Positions 24,522 through 36,572 are shown, numbered from the stretch's first letter. The stretch is DNA of 64,000 nt from Pyrenula massariospora (GCA_021030905.1 JAGFMI010000004.1:434001-498000), one strand, 5' to 3'. The notes: a model not told the origin generated them from the sequence alone. Numbers and translations: made by a program.

Positions 24522-26380
24522 ATGCGCTCACTCCGCTTGCCCTGGAGATCGCGATGGTTCACCAATGAGACTATCCTCACGCAGGAGGGCAGTAGAATCC
24601 AGGGTAGGATGTTGACCTACCAGGCTCTTGAACTTGGATCAAACAACTTCTCGGTCACGTTGGTGGCAGGCTGTAAGTAACTTCAACTCAAAAAGAGAGG
24701 AGAACCAGTAGTGATACTTAGTCACCAACAGTATGCATCTTCACGGTCGCATATCTGCAGTCCATATGCGATATGGCGCTACCTATGATCGGTTTCGTTT
24801 ATTGGCAAAATACAACAGATTCGTCGTATCAGGCTACATTTGGAAATGCCGCTACCGCTGGTTATATTGTCGGAATGATAGTTTTTGGACTCCTAGCTGA
24901 TGTTTTTGGACGTCGAAAGATGCAAGGTTTTGAGCTCATCATTATGATGGCAGGCACGATGGGTATCATAATGAGCTCTACAGGCTATGTGCCATTTGAT
25001 CAGGTTGGAGATCCCGGGTCTATCAACTATGGGTTGATTGGGTCGATGAATATTCAGTCCTGGTTCATATTCTGGAGGATTATATCAAGTATTGGAACTG
25101 GTGGCGCATGGGTCCTGAGCACGATTATGGCGTCTGAGTACGCCCCAACCTCGAAAAGACCTCGAATATTGGCGATACTTTATGCAACAGGGCTCCTCAG
25201 CGTCCCAGCAGCGGCATTGGTCTCACTAGTGGTAACTAAGGTGATCCAGACGCAACATCCGTATGGTCCAGAACATCCGGGGATGTCAGCACGAGCTGTT
25301 GATCAGATCTGGCGTTGGATTATCGGGTTAGGTCTTATTCCAGCATTTCTCACGGCTATTGTGCGATTCAATGTTCCCGAGAGTCCGAGATACACACTCG
25401 ACGTGCTGAACAGTCCCTCGAAAGCTTTAGAGGACGCGGATACACTCACGAGGCCTAGGTCAGTCGTCCTAGATCAACAGGGTATAGCGTTACAGCCCTC
25501 TGTACCGAACGATGAGGAAGGTGGTCCAGTCAACAGTGGTTATGACGAAGGGCTACGATGTACAACACCGACAATCAGAGAGTACTTTTGGGTTGAAGGG
25601 AACTGGCGATGCCTGCTAGCTACTTGCCTTGGGTGGTTTTTGGCTGGATTCGCGGCGTCCTCTCTCAGAGAACAAGACTTACATCAACTTTCATTATTTT
25701 GGAATGGCCCTGTGGTTGTTGTAAAGCAGGCAAAAAGTTGGAACTCAAATACCGTGGACCCTAATGCCAGCATTTTCTCGATTTTGAAAGGCAATAGCAT
25801 TCACTATCTTGTTATTACAGCAGTACCTGTCATGACTGGCGCTATCCTCTTCGTCATTTTTATTAGTCGCATCAACCGAAAGATGCTCCTCTGGACCATG
25901 TTTCTCCTCACAGGTACTCTGCTCATTGTGACTGGTGTTGTCCTCTTAAAGATCCCAGGAACACAGGGATGGGGTATATATACAGTGTTGTATGCACTTG
26001 ATGAGTTTTCGCGGACCTTGGGAGTGATTTCGCCTTTGTTCGGTCTCTCAGCAGAAGTATTTCCGACGCGATATAGAGCTACATGTTATAGTATATCTTC
26101 GGTTTCTGGAACAATTGGTGGAATTATTGGATCGGTCTCCATGCGTTACATCACTTTCGGCAAAGGCGAGTTCAAGATCACTCCAGCCACCTCTCCCTTG
26201 GATTGGCAAAGCTATGTGCTGATGATCTATGCTGTTCCATCATTTCTGGGAGCCGGCGTGTGCTGGCTATGGCTACCAGAACTGCAAGAAGCTTCTGGAA
26301 AGAACAAAACGCTGGAGCAGCTTGCAGTAGGCCGGCGCTTAACGAGGTCTAACACCACTTCAAACTCCGATACCTCGTGA
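24522..26380 (+). CDS. MFS transporter, phosphate:H+ symporter-like (PHO84 group)
   Basis: Exons 24522-24672 and 24732-26380 give about 599 residues; the join is TLVAG-LCIFTVAYLQ. Twelve hydrophobic segments are visible in two sets of six with a central polar loop (about residues 240-320). Recognisable MFS features are FGLLADVFGRRKMQG after segment 2, WRIISSIGTGGAW, PESPRYT at the end of the first half, and EVFPTRYRATCYSISSVSG in the second half. The overall pattern (DxxYQ-like start, FGRRKMQGFEL) is closest to the PHO84/inorganic phosphate family, but key phosphate-binding residues cannot be checked by eye, so the substrate is uncertain. Upstream ATG 24522 gives a short cytosolic N-terminus. 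The segment after SSLREQDL is less hydrophobic than expected, but the frame is open throughout. Confidence 0.8.
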
Positions 26381-26940
26381 TGGGTCGATCCTCGGAAGGA
26401 GAGTTTTTGCGAGTTTTCAAAGAAATTCATAATCGTTCATCAAATCGATCTTCAACATTCGAGTCTCTCTGCCTAGTGGCTCTTGCGCACGAAGAGGCCG
26501 CATATTTCCAAAACTAGATCTCAGTGCTTGAGGTGCTTGATGACGAACATGAGTTTTGAGGCGGCAACTGTTCAAGACGCTGACACCATTTAAATGAGCT
26601 CACAGGACGTTAACGGTGCGAAACTCGGTCGAAAAAAGCCCAGCGAGCGGAATGAAGAATGGAGTGTTATAAAGCTTGGAAGATAAAAATCCCATCGGGA
26701 AGCATTACCCTTACTTATGTTGATCTGGATAGCCTACTGGAGGTCGCTCTTAAATAAATTTGACTTAGTCACCAAGAAATGTTATACCTACGCAACTTAC
26801 GGCATAACTAAGTCCTATGTACGCTATAAGGTCAGTCCTCCAGCTAAATATTAGCCACTATATGGCATTTCTTGGGGGGTAGGGGAGAATTCCAGTTCTG
26901 TTAGATAGTTGGTGTCCGCTAAATATAATTGGTAGTATCG
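26381..26940. other. Convergent 3' spacer
   Basis: It separates the 3' ends of the transporter and the bZIP gene. AT-rich; nothing else seen. Confidence 0.5.
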
Positions 26941-27872
26941 CTAAGAATCGAGAACTAGAGGTTCTTCTCCCCTTTTCGTCCTCCATAAGTTTGTTGTGTG
27001 GAGCAAATCCTCGCACCCCTTCAAAGACCAAGCCCATCTATGAACGAAGCCTTCTGAAAGCTCCCATCCACTGAAATGCCATGGTGGATCCCACATGATC
27101 ACCCCGCGCTGCTCGGCCTCCGAATCTGGAAATCCCTCAAAAAGTCCTCCGACCGTGTCTGACCAGAGTTCATCAGCATTGAATCTTCCCGAAGCCTGAA
27201 TAAGATTATCCCTCAAAACCGGATGTGGGATGATGTCGATCCAATGCTCATGGTCAATAGAGGATTGAAGATTTGTTGGATACAAAGACCAGGGTAATAA
27301 TTTGACAGAAGAGTGTTCTAGGCGAGGAAATACGTGGAGGTCTGTAGGAGGAGGCTCATGATCTTGAAATTTCGGCAACAGGACCCGCGAAATCAGCTCA
27401 CGATTGGCCAGGCAGCCTCGGAGGACATTATATTGGAGGAGTGTGATAAGATGATCCGAGGAAAGTGGAAAAATTATCCGGCTCAATGCGGCGCTCGCGT
27501 CTGCTTCCATCGGAAGCAAAGGCAGCCTTACGTCTCTAAACGACTTAGAGTTTGGGCTTGGCATCGTCACGACTGTCTGTGAGCTTTCAATCCAGCATGA
27601 TGTCCCGGTATCATGACCGAGCGTAGAATTAGATGTTGCCTTCTGAGCTTCAGCCGCCCGGGCTTTACGTCGCCCTGTGGTCAGTTCAGCAGAGGTAAGT
27701 GAATTGATAGAATTCATCGCTTACGGTATGCTCTCACGTTGAGCCTATTCTGTCTTTTCCGCCGGGCAGACGCATCATGTAACCCAGTCCAGTTGTCGTC
27801 AGGGCCCCTCGCATCAGCTAACTGTGACATTTGGTTGAGTTGAATCTGAGAGGAGCCTGGACCGATAGACAT
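26941..27872 (-). CDS. bZIP transcription factor with DUF3425 domain
   Basis: Exons 27872-27725 and 27674-26941 give about 293 residues. Exon 1 starts MSIGPGSSQIQ and carries most of the basic region; the join restores RRKRQNRLNVRAYRRRKAR (residues 37-55) with the N-x7-R spacing (N42..R50) of bZIP DNA-contact residues. A weak zipper follows. The C-terminal half has the DUF3425 pattern (PF11905): PLSSDHLITLLQYNVLRG, a conserved WxDxxPHPxLRDN, and WDPPWHFSGWELSEGFVHRW near the end. Such factors are nuclear and often regulate stress response or a neighbouring metabolic gene. It is divergent from the SDR at 28383 with 510 bp between starts, so a role in controlling that gene is possible. Confidence 0.88.
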
Positions 27873-28382
27873 TGGGGCGCTCGCTGACTAAAATTATCGG
27901 CGCAAGGGGAGTCTGCATTTTATGTTGGCTGCTTACGAGCTAAGGCTCCCGGCTCAATAAGACAAGAGCGACAACGTCATATCACACACATCAGTCGGAT
28001 AGGATTGTCTTAAAGGCATGAATAATCCATGGCTTTCAGCAACGCGTCTATCGCCGCAGACCCATGAGATCCTGCCACTCGCCGCGTGAAGATTAGTGTT
28101 ATGCAGGTGGCTTACAGACCCACTCGACTAGCGCTGGGATTGTTTGGCCCACCGTCACCGATAATAGTCTAGAGCAATTTTTTATGGAGCAAAATTCAAA
28201 CTGGCACAGCAAAGGTGGTTAGTGGGAGAAATGTCTGCGCTCAATTTAGATGAGATCCTTGAGTCTCTATCAATGTAGGATGCCTCGAGGAGACATAATA
28301 ACACGCCGGTCGTCGCCGCAGAAGACGCTCCCAATCTGTTCAATCAAACAGTCACAATCCCAATGCTGTAATATTCGCAGCA
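27873..28382. promoter_or_regulatory. Shared divergent promoter, bZIP / SDR
   Basis: A 510-bp region between two ATG codons facing away from each other. It must hold both promoters. No TATA box stands out. Confidence 0.5.
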
Positions 28383-29383
28383 ATGACATTCCAACCTGAT
28401 CAGCTTCCAGATCTATCAGAAAAGGTATATATCGTCACCGGCGCCACGTCCGGCATGTACGTCTTGCCTTGTCTGGAGAAGTATCCTACTAACAATATCA
28501 CAGAGGCTACTATACCGCGGCACATCTTGCACGACATGGCGCTCACGTTTATATCTGCGCCCGTTCTGCTGAGAAAGGCTCAACTACAACAAAAAGTATC
28601 ACGTCGCGGTACCCTGAAGCTCGCCTGAGTGTCCTCGTTATGGACCATACCTCCCTTTCCTCTGTTGGGTCAGCAGCAAAGCACTTCCTATCCCAGGAGA
28701 TTACCCTTCATGGTTTGATCAACAATGCGGGAATCATGGCCACACCTTTCGAGCTGACAAGGGACGACTAAGAAGCTCAATGGCAAACGAATTATCTTGC
28801 ACACTGGCTCTTGGCTCACCACCTTCTACCTTTGATGCTGGCGACTTCACGCTCGTCGCTAGCTGGTAGCGTTCGAATAGTCAATTTATCATCGTCTGGG
28901 CATTTTTCAGCTCCGAAAGGCGGTATAAACTTCGCAGATACGTCCCTGCCAGAGGCTAGCGGCATGACGCGCTATGGTCAATCTAAGCTCGCAAATGTTT
29001 TGCATGTTAAAATGCTCAACAAGCTTTACGGCCCCGAGTCACCTAGCGCTAGAGCAGGCTTGGGTGAAATATGGACAACCGCAGTGCATCCAGGCTTAGT
29101 GAAGTCTGAACTTGGCACGCGAGCCCAGCTCCCAGTGATCTTAAAGTTAATCATTGCTCCGTATAAAGCGATCGGGGGACAGATCGACGCAGATACCGGG
29201 TCATGGACGAGTGTCTTCTGCGCAGCGAGTCCTCTGATGAGAAGCAAAGATAGTGGAGCTTACTTTCAGAGGATGACAGATCCAAATGGGTGGCAGAGTC
29301 GGTTGGCCAAGGATTTAGCTTTAGCCGAGAAGCTGGAAACATGGATGTCAGTTGAGATGAAGAACGGTGGTTGGATTGAGTGA
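28383..29383 (+). pseudogene. Short-chain dehydrogenase (retinol dehydrogenase-like) with one in-frame stop
   Basis: Exons 28383-28456 and 28504-29383 give 317 codons. The join restores TGATSGIG (residues 19-26), the NAD(P)-binding loop of classical SDRs. NNAGIM follows, then the catalytic Ser in IVNLSSSGH and the YGQSK (YxxxK) pair, and a C-terminal tail typical of the fungal WW-oxidoreductase/retinol dehydrogenase-like group. The only defect is TAA at 28769-28771, between TRDD and EAQWQTNYLAHW, where family members usually have Tyr. All splice sites and the rest of the frame are intact, so this is either a very young pseudogene, a polymorphism, or a base-call error. If translated only to the stop, the protein would lack the catalytic Ser-Tyr-Lys. 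Substrate unknown. Confidence 0.75.
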
Positions 29384-29796
29384 TTTACAGATAACTTGCG
29401 TTACAGCAAGAAACTCCAGCCGGGACTTACGCAACAACATGACCTCGAGACGCTACCAAGAAATTTAAAATTCGTTGCGAACAATAAAGGAGCTGACTAA
29501 AAGCTCTTCGTGAATGGAGAATGCAACTCTGTAAATGTCACTGGGTCCACTAAAGATGCTTCAAAGGCATGAGATCGTGTTTGCTACTTCAAGAACGCAC
29601 CATTGAATACAGCCTTATTCACAATTATCATAGGAGTGAAGACATCTATGTCAAAACCACTCTTGTCCGCAGTAGCGAACACTCATCGCATTCTAGAATC
29701 TAGCCTCCCTAATTATGAGCACAAAGCAAAGCCTATGTTCATGCTTCTTCTCTTTATGGATCGAATTGACTTCGTTACCAACGCTTTCATACCAAG
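29384..29796. other. Convergent 3' spacer
   Basis: Between the SDR and RTA1 gene ends. Nothing seen. Confidence 0.5.
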
Positions 29797-30982
29797 TCAG
29801 TGATGGAAAGCTTTGGTATCTGATTCATCCACCATCTCGGCTTGGGGTGATGAGAAAGCCGTCTTCGCCAGCTTTTGTTTCCAGAACTGCCCAAAGACAA
29901 ATCCTGGATGAACTACTGTCAATGCCAGCGCTGCGATGGCCACCAGAGCACCCTCTAGTATCATGTAAGTTATCTCGTCGTTGGCTAAATGACCTCCGAA
30001 GCCGCCACTAAGCTCTGCCACACGATAACAGGAACGGATAAATATTGTTAAAACAGCGACAATCATACCTTTTCAAGATCTCGTGTTAGCATACAACTGT
30101 TAGGCACATCAGATTCCGGGAACAGCTGAAAGGATAACCCACAATAAATAAGCGCTATCCACCATTTAGTTGATGAACCAACCTTTGCTAGGCGTTGGTG
30201 AGTCCCAGCCATGAACCCTACTTTGTCATGCCTCCTTACCCTCCACGCAAAATCCGCGCAGAACATCATGAAGATCGCTAATGAAGCTATCTGCGAAGAT
30301 AGTCCTGCAATCATGATATTGATCCCCGTTTGACCGCTCCCACCATCAGCTGCCGTATCAGCTAAGCCACCGCCGGCGCCTTGGAGTGCAAGGGAAATGA
30401 TATCCCAGGTGATGAAGATGATGGTATAAGTGCGGGGCTTGAAGCGCGCGAGATGGGGGCCATGGAGGAGAATCAGACGGGAGAAGACGAGGTAGATTGC
30501 TGCGGAGAAGAAACAAGGCGCTATTGTGAGGCAGATGAGATACCTATTCGAGAACGGGGAGGAATTAGTGAGTAATTATTGCTTACAACCACGGTGACTT
30601 GGAATGGACAAGTAAAGGAAAGGAATTCCTAGAGAGACCGCATGAAAGAGAAGAAGACATACATCAGGAACCAATTGAAGTTGAAAATATTCTCATGCAT
30701 AAGCACGCGAGAGGCATAGCCAATGACTTCGAGAACGCAGCCTCCTATCATGGCTACAAAGAAAGTCCAAGTGCGTTTGTGAATTCCAATGAGGCTCTGT
30801 GCAATTAGGATGGCTAGATACCAGGCTAAAAAGAAGGCATTGCCGCCTAGAGAGGGCACATATTGTAATACAGCATAGTTCTTCGGGCATGTATCGAGGG
30901 TGCAGAGGGCAGGATTGTCCCAAAGAGTGAAATTGTAGACAGTGGGGCGTCCGTCGAAGGTCAAGTTCTGGGATGAGGACAT
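29797..30982 (-). CDS. RTA1-like seven-TM membrane protein
   Basis: Exons 30982-30663, 30543-30143 and 30068-29797 give about 330 residues. The first join gives NWFLM-YLICLTIAP, the second WWIALIYC-MIVAVLTIFIRS, both within membrane helices as expected. RTA1 (PF04479) hallmarks include FNFNWFLMYLICLTIAPCFFSAAIY, the polar DIISLALQGAGGG, and IFIRSCYRVAELSGG. The intron before exon 3 (30142-30069) contains a CTAAC branch-like site. The family includes yeast RSB1 and RTA1, plasma-membrane proteins affecting lipid translocation and resistance to toxic lipids or drugs. The region before TM1 holds PENNs-like extracellular residues (NFTLWDNPALCTLDTCP). A longer start at 31018 adds 12 residues and is also possible. 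It is divergent from a Zn2Cys6 factor. Confidence 0.83.
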
Positions 30983-31471
30983 ATTTTCCAATAGAATAAG
31001 GAGGTGTTCAGCAGACAATATTCAGTTTCTCGTGTGTGGTGACAGGATTTCATGAGGTGGACGATCCCCCTTAAGTAGCAGGAGCTTTCCGTCCAGCCCG
31101 TACATCCTTTCGTTGTCAAACACGATCTGCAAGACCATTGCGCAGCAATCAGAACCTTTGGGGTTTCTTGCCAGGCAGCAGAATTCCTTTATTTGTGATT
31201 CGTTTCCCATTCCTCAGGTACAGACCTAGTCCTCTCTTTTCCTAAAGCGAAAATGCTCAATTAGGTTAGGCGCCGGGAGCTAGCTAAGCGACTAACGAAG
31301 GAGCGAATCAGCTTCCTCCTATTAAATGGTGGCAGGCATGGCCGCGTAGGCGTAAATCAGCCCCAATTCGGTCCAGAGAGGATGAAAATAATCCCGTGAA
31401 GATGCAGTCTTCCCTACTCCTCGAAGCCTGCGCTTCAACGGTTACGCAGATTTCGGTCGCTGAACCTTCAC
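30983..31471. promoter_or_regulatory. Shared divergent promoter, RTA1-like / Zn2Cys6 factor
   Basis: 489 bp between two outward-facing ATG codons. No clear CGG-N-CCG palindrome was spotted by eye, so control by the adjacent factor is only suggested by arrangement. Confidence 0.45.
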
Positions 31472-33078
31472 ATGGCAGGCGAAACCCAAGCTTGTGTGTC
31501 CAAAAGAGGCCGAAGTGGTCCAAGGGCCGGAGGATATCGCTCGCGAATGGGCTGTGCAACCTGCAGGTTTGTCATTGCTCTCGCTAGACGACGATTATAT
31601 TCCAGTGCTTAGTCTTGGGTAGAATCAGACACGTTAAATGCGACGAAGAAAGGCCAGCCTGCCGTGAGTGCCGTAAGACTGGCCGCGCATGTGACGGGTA
31701 CACCAATCAAGGGAACAAAAGCCAGGCCGACGTTCCGTCAATGCTTTATGGTAAGATTTACGGACTATCATCTGCAGCAATTGCAGGTTTCAACCTAGCC
31801 TTATTGGAATGCGGAGAAGATCGACGATACTACGAGTACTTTCAACATAATACTAGGCACCAAATAAACGACGCCTTTTGGAGCTCGAAACATGTCCACC
31901 AACTGATCATGCAAGCAAGTCACTCCAATACAAGCATCAAGCATACGGTCATTGCTCTGGGCTCTCTCGATGAGCACCTCACCAAGGTCAAGCTCCCCTC
32001 CCATGACCTTGATCGGGGAAAGCATTGCCTACAGTTTGCTGAAGCCCAATACGTCAAAGGGATTAGCCAGCTGCAGAAAGATATGAATACAGTCAGCAAG
32101 CCGTCTCCAGTATTGGTACTAACTTCCTGTCTACTGCTCTCGCTCTTTGACTTTCTCCGCGGTGAGGAGGCTGGTGGACGAATTCATTTAGTCGCTGGGA
32201 TAGACATTCTCCGACGATGCTTCGCTTCTGAAGTATCAGAGCTGACCACAAACGGGGCAACTAAATACCATCAGCCAAGCCACCTAGTCCGGGATTTCGC
32301 TCGTATCTTCTCTGTGATGGACTTGTACGCAGCAATATGGCTCGGCCGTCCTTGTTTTTACTCGCTGCCTCTGATGTATCCTGAAATAAATACAACGCCA
32401 CCCGTCGAACTTGGTGAAATGCCACCCTTCAAGTTTGGGACAAACCCATCTCTTGATGACGTATCAACGAGTATTAATTTCCAAATCACGCGAGCTCATG
32501 TCTTTCACCATAAAAATGCCCCTCGCTATGATTTACCAGAGATACCTTGCGTTCCGTTTCACATTCTCGCAGAAAAGCGACGGCTCATCTTCGAACTCCA
32601 GCAATGGCCATCATTTCTAGACCAGTGTCTGTCAACTTTGCCACCTGTCACAAAAGACCAAACCTTTCAGGTGGCGCTAATGAGGATGAATTACAATTGT
32701 CTCCTCATCACTATTTCCTCCTTCCTTAGCCGGTCATTGACTTCTCTGTACCAGTCTCTCACACCAAATTTTTCTTCAATTATCGCGGATGCAAAACTCA
32801 TCTTTGAAACAAACACCGACTACGACCGCCTGCGCCGCGCCGTGGCATCTAATTGCAAGGAACCAGATCCAAACCACTTACCACTGTTCTCTTTCGTGGC
32901 AGGCAGTGTTCAGCCACTGTATCTTGTGGCGACAAAGTGTCAAGACCTAAAAATGTGTGAGAAGGCGATCGCCTTGCTGGAACAAAGCCCTAGGAGAGAA
33001 GGGGCGTGGGATAGCGCTATCATGGCCAGGCTGGCACGGAGAGAATTGAAGAGCAGATCTGAAACTAGTGATGATTGA
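31472..33078 (+). CDS. Zn2Cys6 transcription factor (Fungal_trans_2 type)
   Basis: Exons 31472-31566 and 31623-33078 give about 516 residues. The intron splits the zinc cluster: exon 1 ends MGCATC and exon 2 begins RIRHVKCDEERPAC. Cysteines at 28, 31, 38, 45, 48 and 55 follow C-x2-C-x6-C-x6-C-x2-C-x6-C, the Gal4-type binuclear cluster. The basic RGRSGPRAGGYRSR stretch precedes it. The rest is helical (LIMQASHSNTSIKHTVIALGSL..) as in the Fungal_trans_2/DUF3468 group. The start ATG 31472 is chosen because it is the first ATG in frame with the cluster after an in-frame stop. An open frame just downstream (33082-33432) shows no family features; it could be an unspliced extension but is more likely noncoding. 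Confidence 0.88.
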
Positions 33079-34106
33079 AGAATGGTAAATTGGCTCATGA
33101 GTAGTCAGGTTTCAAATAGATCTCTTCCTTCACTATGGACGCTGGGCACGGTTGGTTTGGCAAAACTTTGTGTCGGCGCGTTGCTACCTAGGCAATTGAC
33201 GCGTACCCGTTCTGGTTGTCCTCTCAGCTTTCCCAATGTTTTGGAAAGTTATCAAGAATTTAGCTCGACGTTATCTGGACCTCAGATTAAAGAAGGGGTG
33301 GATCCGACTTGTCCCGTTGGGAAGATCAGAGGGATGACGCATAGACCGGACGCGTTTCTGCCGTTCGGGAGCAACGTCGATGTTGCTGAGTCCTATGGGA
33401 AGATTCAGAGTGGGCTTGGGATTGAGGCTTGAGGCTTGAGGCATGTAAAATGGGGAGAAGGGCTATAGAGAGGTGCTGTCATTATGGAGGGGTCAGCGGG
33501 TAAGGGGAAAAGTAAGAAGATCGTGCTGGAAATTACCGAGGCGTGTGAGGCTCTTCGAATTCATCGGTATGCTTTTTTTAGAAACCCCCTTGGCAAGTTC
33601 ATTTAGATATTCATCTTCACAAAGTAGTCGGGTCTGTCGTTTATCAACTTGATGGCTCTGATCTACTTTAATAATGGTTGTTCTGTAGTAGCACCGTAGA
33701 GCTACTAGTGCTGGATCGCTCTTGACGAGACAAATGCGAAGGATGGGATCAAATCGTGTTGTCTAGCTAAGTCGCAATAAAGGGGGTCGCGCAACGGCTT
33801 CAAATTGCAGCATAAGCGACTTGAAAGAGGACCTGCAGCAATCCTCGCCTTTTCTGCAGGTACAGCGAGCGGCAGGATCCCGCCATCGGCTTATCCTCGG
33901 ATGAGATTCGCGTGCACGGGCCACATTGTTGACACGCCAAGGCCGGGCAGCCGCCGCCTGCTCCCACATCAAAATACAGCAGCCTTTTGGGCCACAACAA
34001 CATCCTCCTCTTCTCTTGCCAACTCTGTATCCTCCGTCTTGCCCTCTAGCTCATCTCGCGAATTCTTCTCGAAACCATTCCTTGAGCTTCCTCCTCGTCT
34101 ACCAAA
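33079..34106. other. Intergenic and beta-tubulin promoter
   Basis: No gene. A short gaggctt repeat lies at 33423-33445. The last 150 bases (about 33985-34106) are CT-rich, a typical promoter/leader of strongly expressed fungal genes. Confidence 0.5.
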
Positions 34107-35858
34107 ATGCGTGAAATTGTAAGCTGAGCGGACCTCAAGACGCGCCCCTTGCTCTACCAAAAGCTGGGGCCTACCCCACATCGTTCCCACGGTATGCTGA
34201 TTCTCTCGCCCGGTCGTAGGTACATCTTCAGACTGGCCAATGCGGCAATCAGATTGGGTAAGTTGTCTTCGCAGATGTATTAGCTGTGGAGTTGGACGTT
34301 CTGACCACCTATTACAGTGCTGCCTTCTGGTATGCGACAACGCGACCTCTCCCCCTTTTCTGATATTGACCCAATTCAAGGCAAACCATTGCTGGCGAGC
34401 ATGGCCTTGACGGCTCTGGAGTGTGAGTTGCTTGGACCAGCACTTAAGGAAAATAAGCTGAGATTGGTAGTTACAATGGCACATCCGACCTCCAATTGGA
34501 GCGCATGAATGTTTACTTCAATGAGGTTAGTCAATCATAGTACGAGATATTTCTGTATTTTCTAACAGCTTCTAGGCCTCTGGAAACAAGTTCGTTCCTC
34601 GTGCCGTCCTTGTCGATCTCGAGCCTGGTACTATGGACGCTGTTCGCGCTGGTCCTTTCGGGCAACTTTTCCGCCCAGACAACTTCGTGTTTGGTCAGTC
34701 CGGTGCTGGAAACAATTGGGCAAAGGGACACTATACCGAAGGTGCCGAGCTAGTGGACAATGTTCTCGACGTCATTCGACGCGAGTCTGAGGCTTGCGAC
34801 TGTCTTCAAGGGTTCCAGATCACCCACTCACTCGGCGGTGGTACCGGTGCTGGTATGGGCACCTTGTTGATCAGCAAGATTCGTGAAGAGTTTCCAGACC
34901 GCATGATGGCAACATTCTCTGTGGTGCCATCCCCAAAAGTATCAGACACGGTTGTTGAGCCATACAACGCTACCCTATCCATTCACCAGCTCGTCGAGAA
35001 CTCTGACGAGACCTTCTGCATCGACAACGAGGTATGAACATCAGTAGCAGTGCTTCTACCTCTACTGACTCGGTATAGGCTCTCTATGATATCTGCATGC
35101 GCACTTTAAAACTCTCCAATCCCTCGTACGGAGACTTGAACTACCTTGTCTCTGCTGTGATGTCTGGCGTCACCACCTGCCTCCGTTTTCCGGGTCAACT
35201 GAACTCCGACCTTCGCAAACTCGCTGTCAACATGGTTCCTTTCCCTCGTCTCCACTTCTTCATGGTTGGATTCGCCCCATTGACGAGTCGCGGCGCTTAT
35301 TCTTTCCGTGCTCTTACCGTTCCCGAACTCACTCAACAAATGTACGATCCTAAGAACATGATGGCGGCATCTGATTTCCGCAACGGCCGTTACCTCACCT
35401 GCTCCGCGATCTTCCGAGGCAAGATTTCGATGAAAGAGGTCGAGGACCAGATGCGCAATGTCCAGAACAAGAACTCCACCTACTTCGTGGAATGGATTCC
35501 CAACAATGTTCAGACTGCCCTTTGCTCCATCCCGCCACGTGGACTGAAGATGTCGGCAACCTTTGTTGGTAACAGCACCTCTATTCAGGAGCTGTTCAAA
35601 CGCATTGGTGATCAGTTTACCGCTATGTTCCGCCGAAAAGCCTTCCTGCATTGGTACACTGGCGAGGGTATGGATGAGATGGAATTCACCGAGGCAGAGA
35701 GCAACATGAATGATTTGGTGTCTGAATACCAGCAATATCAGGATGCTAGTGTCTCCGATGCTGAGGAGGAGTAGTAAGTCGAGCCCCAAAGAAACCTTCT
35801 GGCCAATACTAACATAGCCAATAGTGCCGAGGAGGAACAGCTCGAGCCAGAGGAGTGA
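34107..35858 (+). CDS. tub2: Beta-tubulin
   Basis: Eight exons: 34107-34118, 34220-34257, 34318-34329, 34381-34422, 34471-34525, 34576-35031, 35079-35773 and 35825-35858. They give 447 residues, the standard fungal length, and every join restores the known protein ([43 protein letters not shown]). The GTP-binding motif [10 protein letters not shown] is intact and the acidic tail ends [14 protein letters not shown]. It polymerises with alpha-tubulin into microtubules. Residues tied to benzimidazole resistance in fungi are in the sensitive state: H6, Y50, F167, E198, F200 and L240. Exon 3 is only 12 nt and exon 1 only 12 nt. Small departures from the usual sequence ([22 protein letters not shown]) leave open whether this is the main or a second beta-tubulin gene. 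Confidence 0.97.
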
Positions 35859-36160
35859 GCTGGAGAGACAAGTATGGTCCGACTTGGGGGAATGGGGGAC
35901 CTATTTTTCCTATTTGCCGCTCGAACTTCTCGTCTGGCTGCCCGAAGACCTTGTAACTCCTCAGATGCTTGGCGAGTTGAGGTGATGAAAGGGTTAAAAT
36001 GAAAGAAAGGCTTTTTCCTTCGATACCAAGATCATTCGTCTGTCTCTTAGTCGGCACCGGTGCTTACGGAGATGGGCACAGATTGCAGTCATGGATGTTC
36101 ACCTTTGGGCCCTCGTTCATAATTCTAGCCTAGTCGAAATGCAAGGAGTATGATTACCTA

Positions 36161-36176
36161 TTTTTTTTTTTTTTTT
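36161..36176. repeat. T16 homopolymer
   Basis: Sixteen consecutive T residues about 300 bp after the beta-tubulin stop; a simple low-complexity run in the 3' flank. Confidence 0.9.
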
Positions 36177-36572
36177 GGGTCGCTACAATGAAAGATTTAT
36201 TCTCGGAATGTGAAATGTCGCTCCTGCTTTCGAGAAATTTGGTTTTCTGCTGGGAATATTATTTGCTCGAGCGTGTACCTCCAGCAACCCTTCTCTCACC
36301 CACACCCAATTTCCACTCCGTAGAGTATCCCCATCTCAGTAGACCGTGTCGAACCTGCCTCCCTATCTAGTCAGACAACCCGAGCCTAGACAGACGTTTA
36401 TCTTTCCATCTTTCCTATCGGAGGTCACGAGCAGAAAAGATGAACAACGATAGAAATTTTGGTTTTCAATTTTCAATTTCAATTCCAAATAAAAATTTAT
36501 ACTTATTGCAACCTCATAAATCTACGCGCCCACACTTCTCCTCTCGTACCTGCGTCCGCGTATCTACTGTAG

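Noticed and set aside
24522-33078. Secondary-metabolite gene cluster
   Set aside because: A transporter, two transcription factors, an SDR and an RTA1 protein are present, but there is no polyketide synthase, peptide synthetase, terpene synthase or similar core enzyme.
33082-33432. Extra C-terminal exon for the Zn2Cys6 factor
   Set aside because: The factor already ends at a normal position, and the downstream frame has no family features or clear acceptor.
35140-35150. Tyr at beta-tubulin position 227 as an unusual drug-pocket change
   Set aside because: Tyr at this place is, as far as I recall, common in filamentous fungi, so it is not notable by itself.
36350-36365. tRNA B-box-like match (minus strand)
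   Set aside because: No matching A box or cloverleaf around it.
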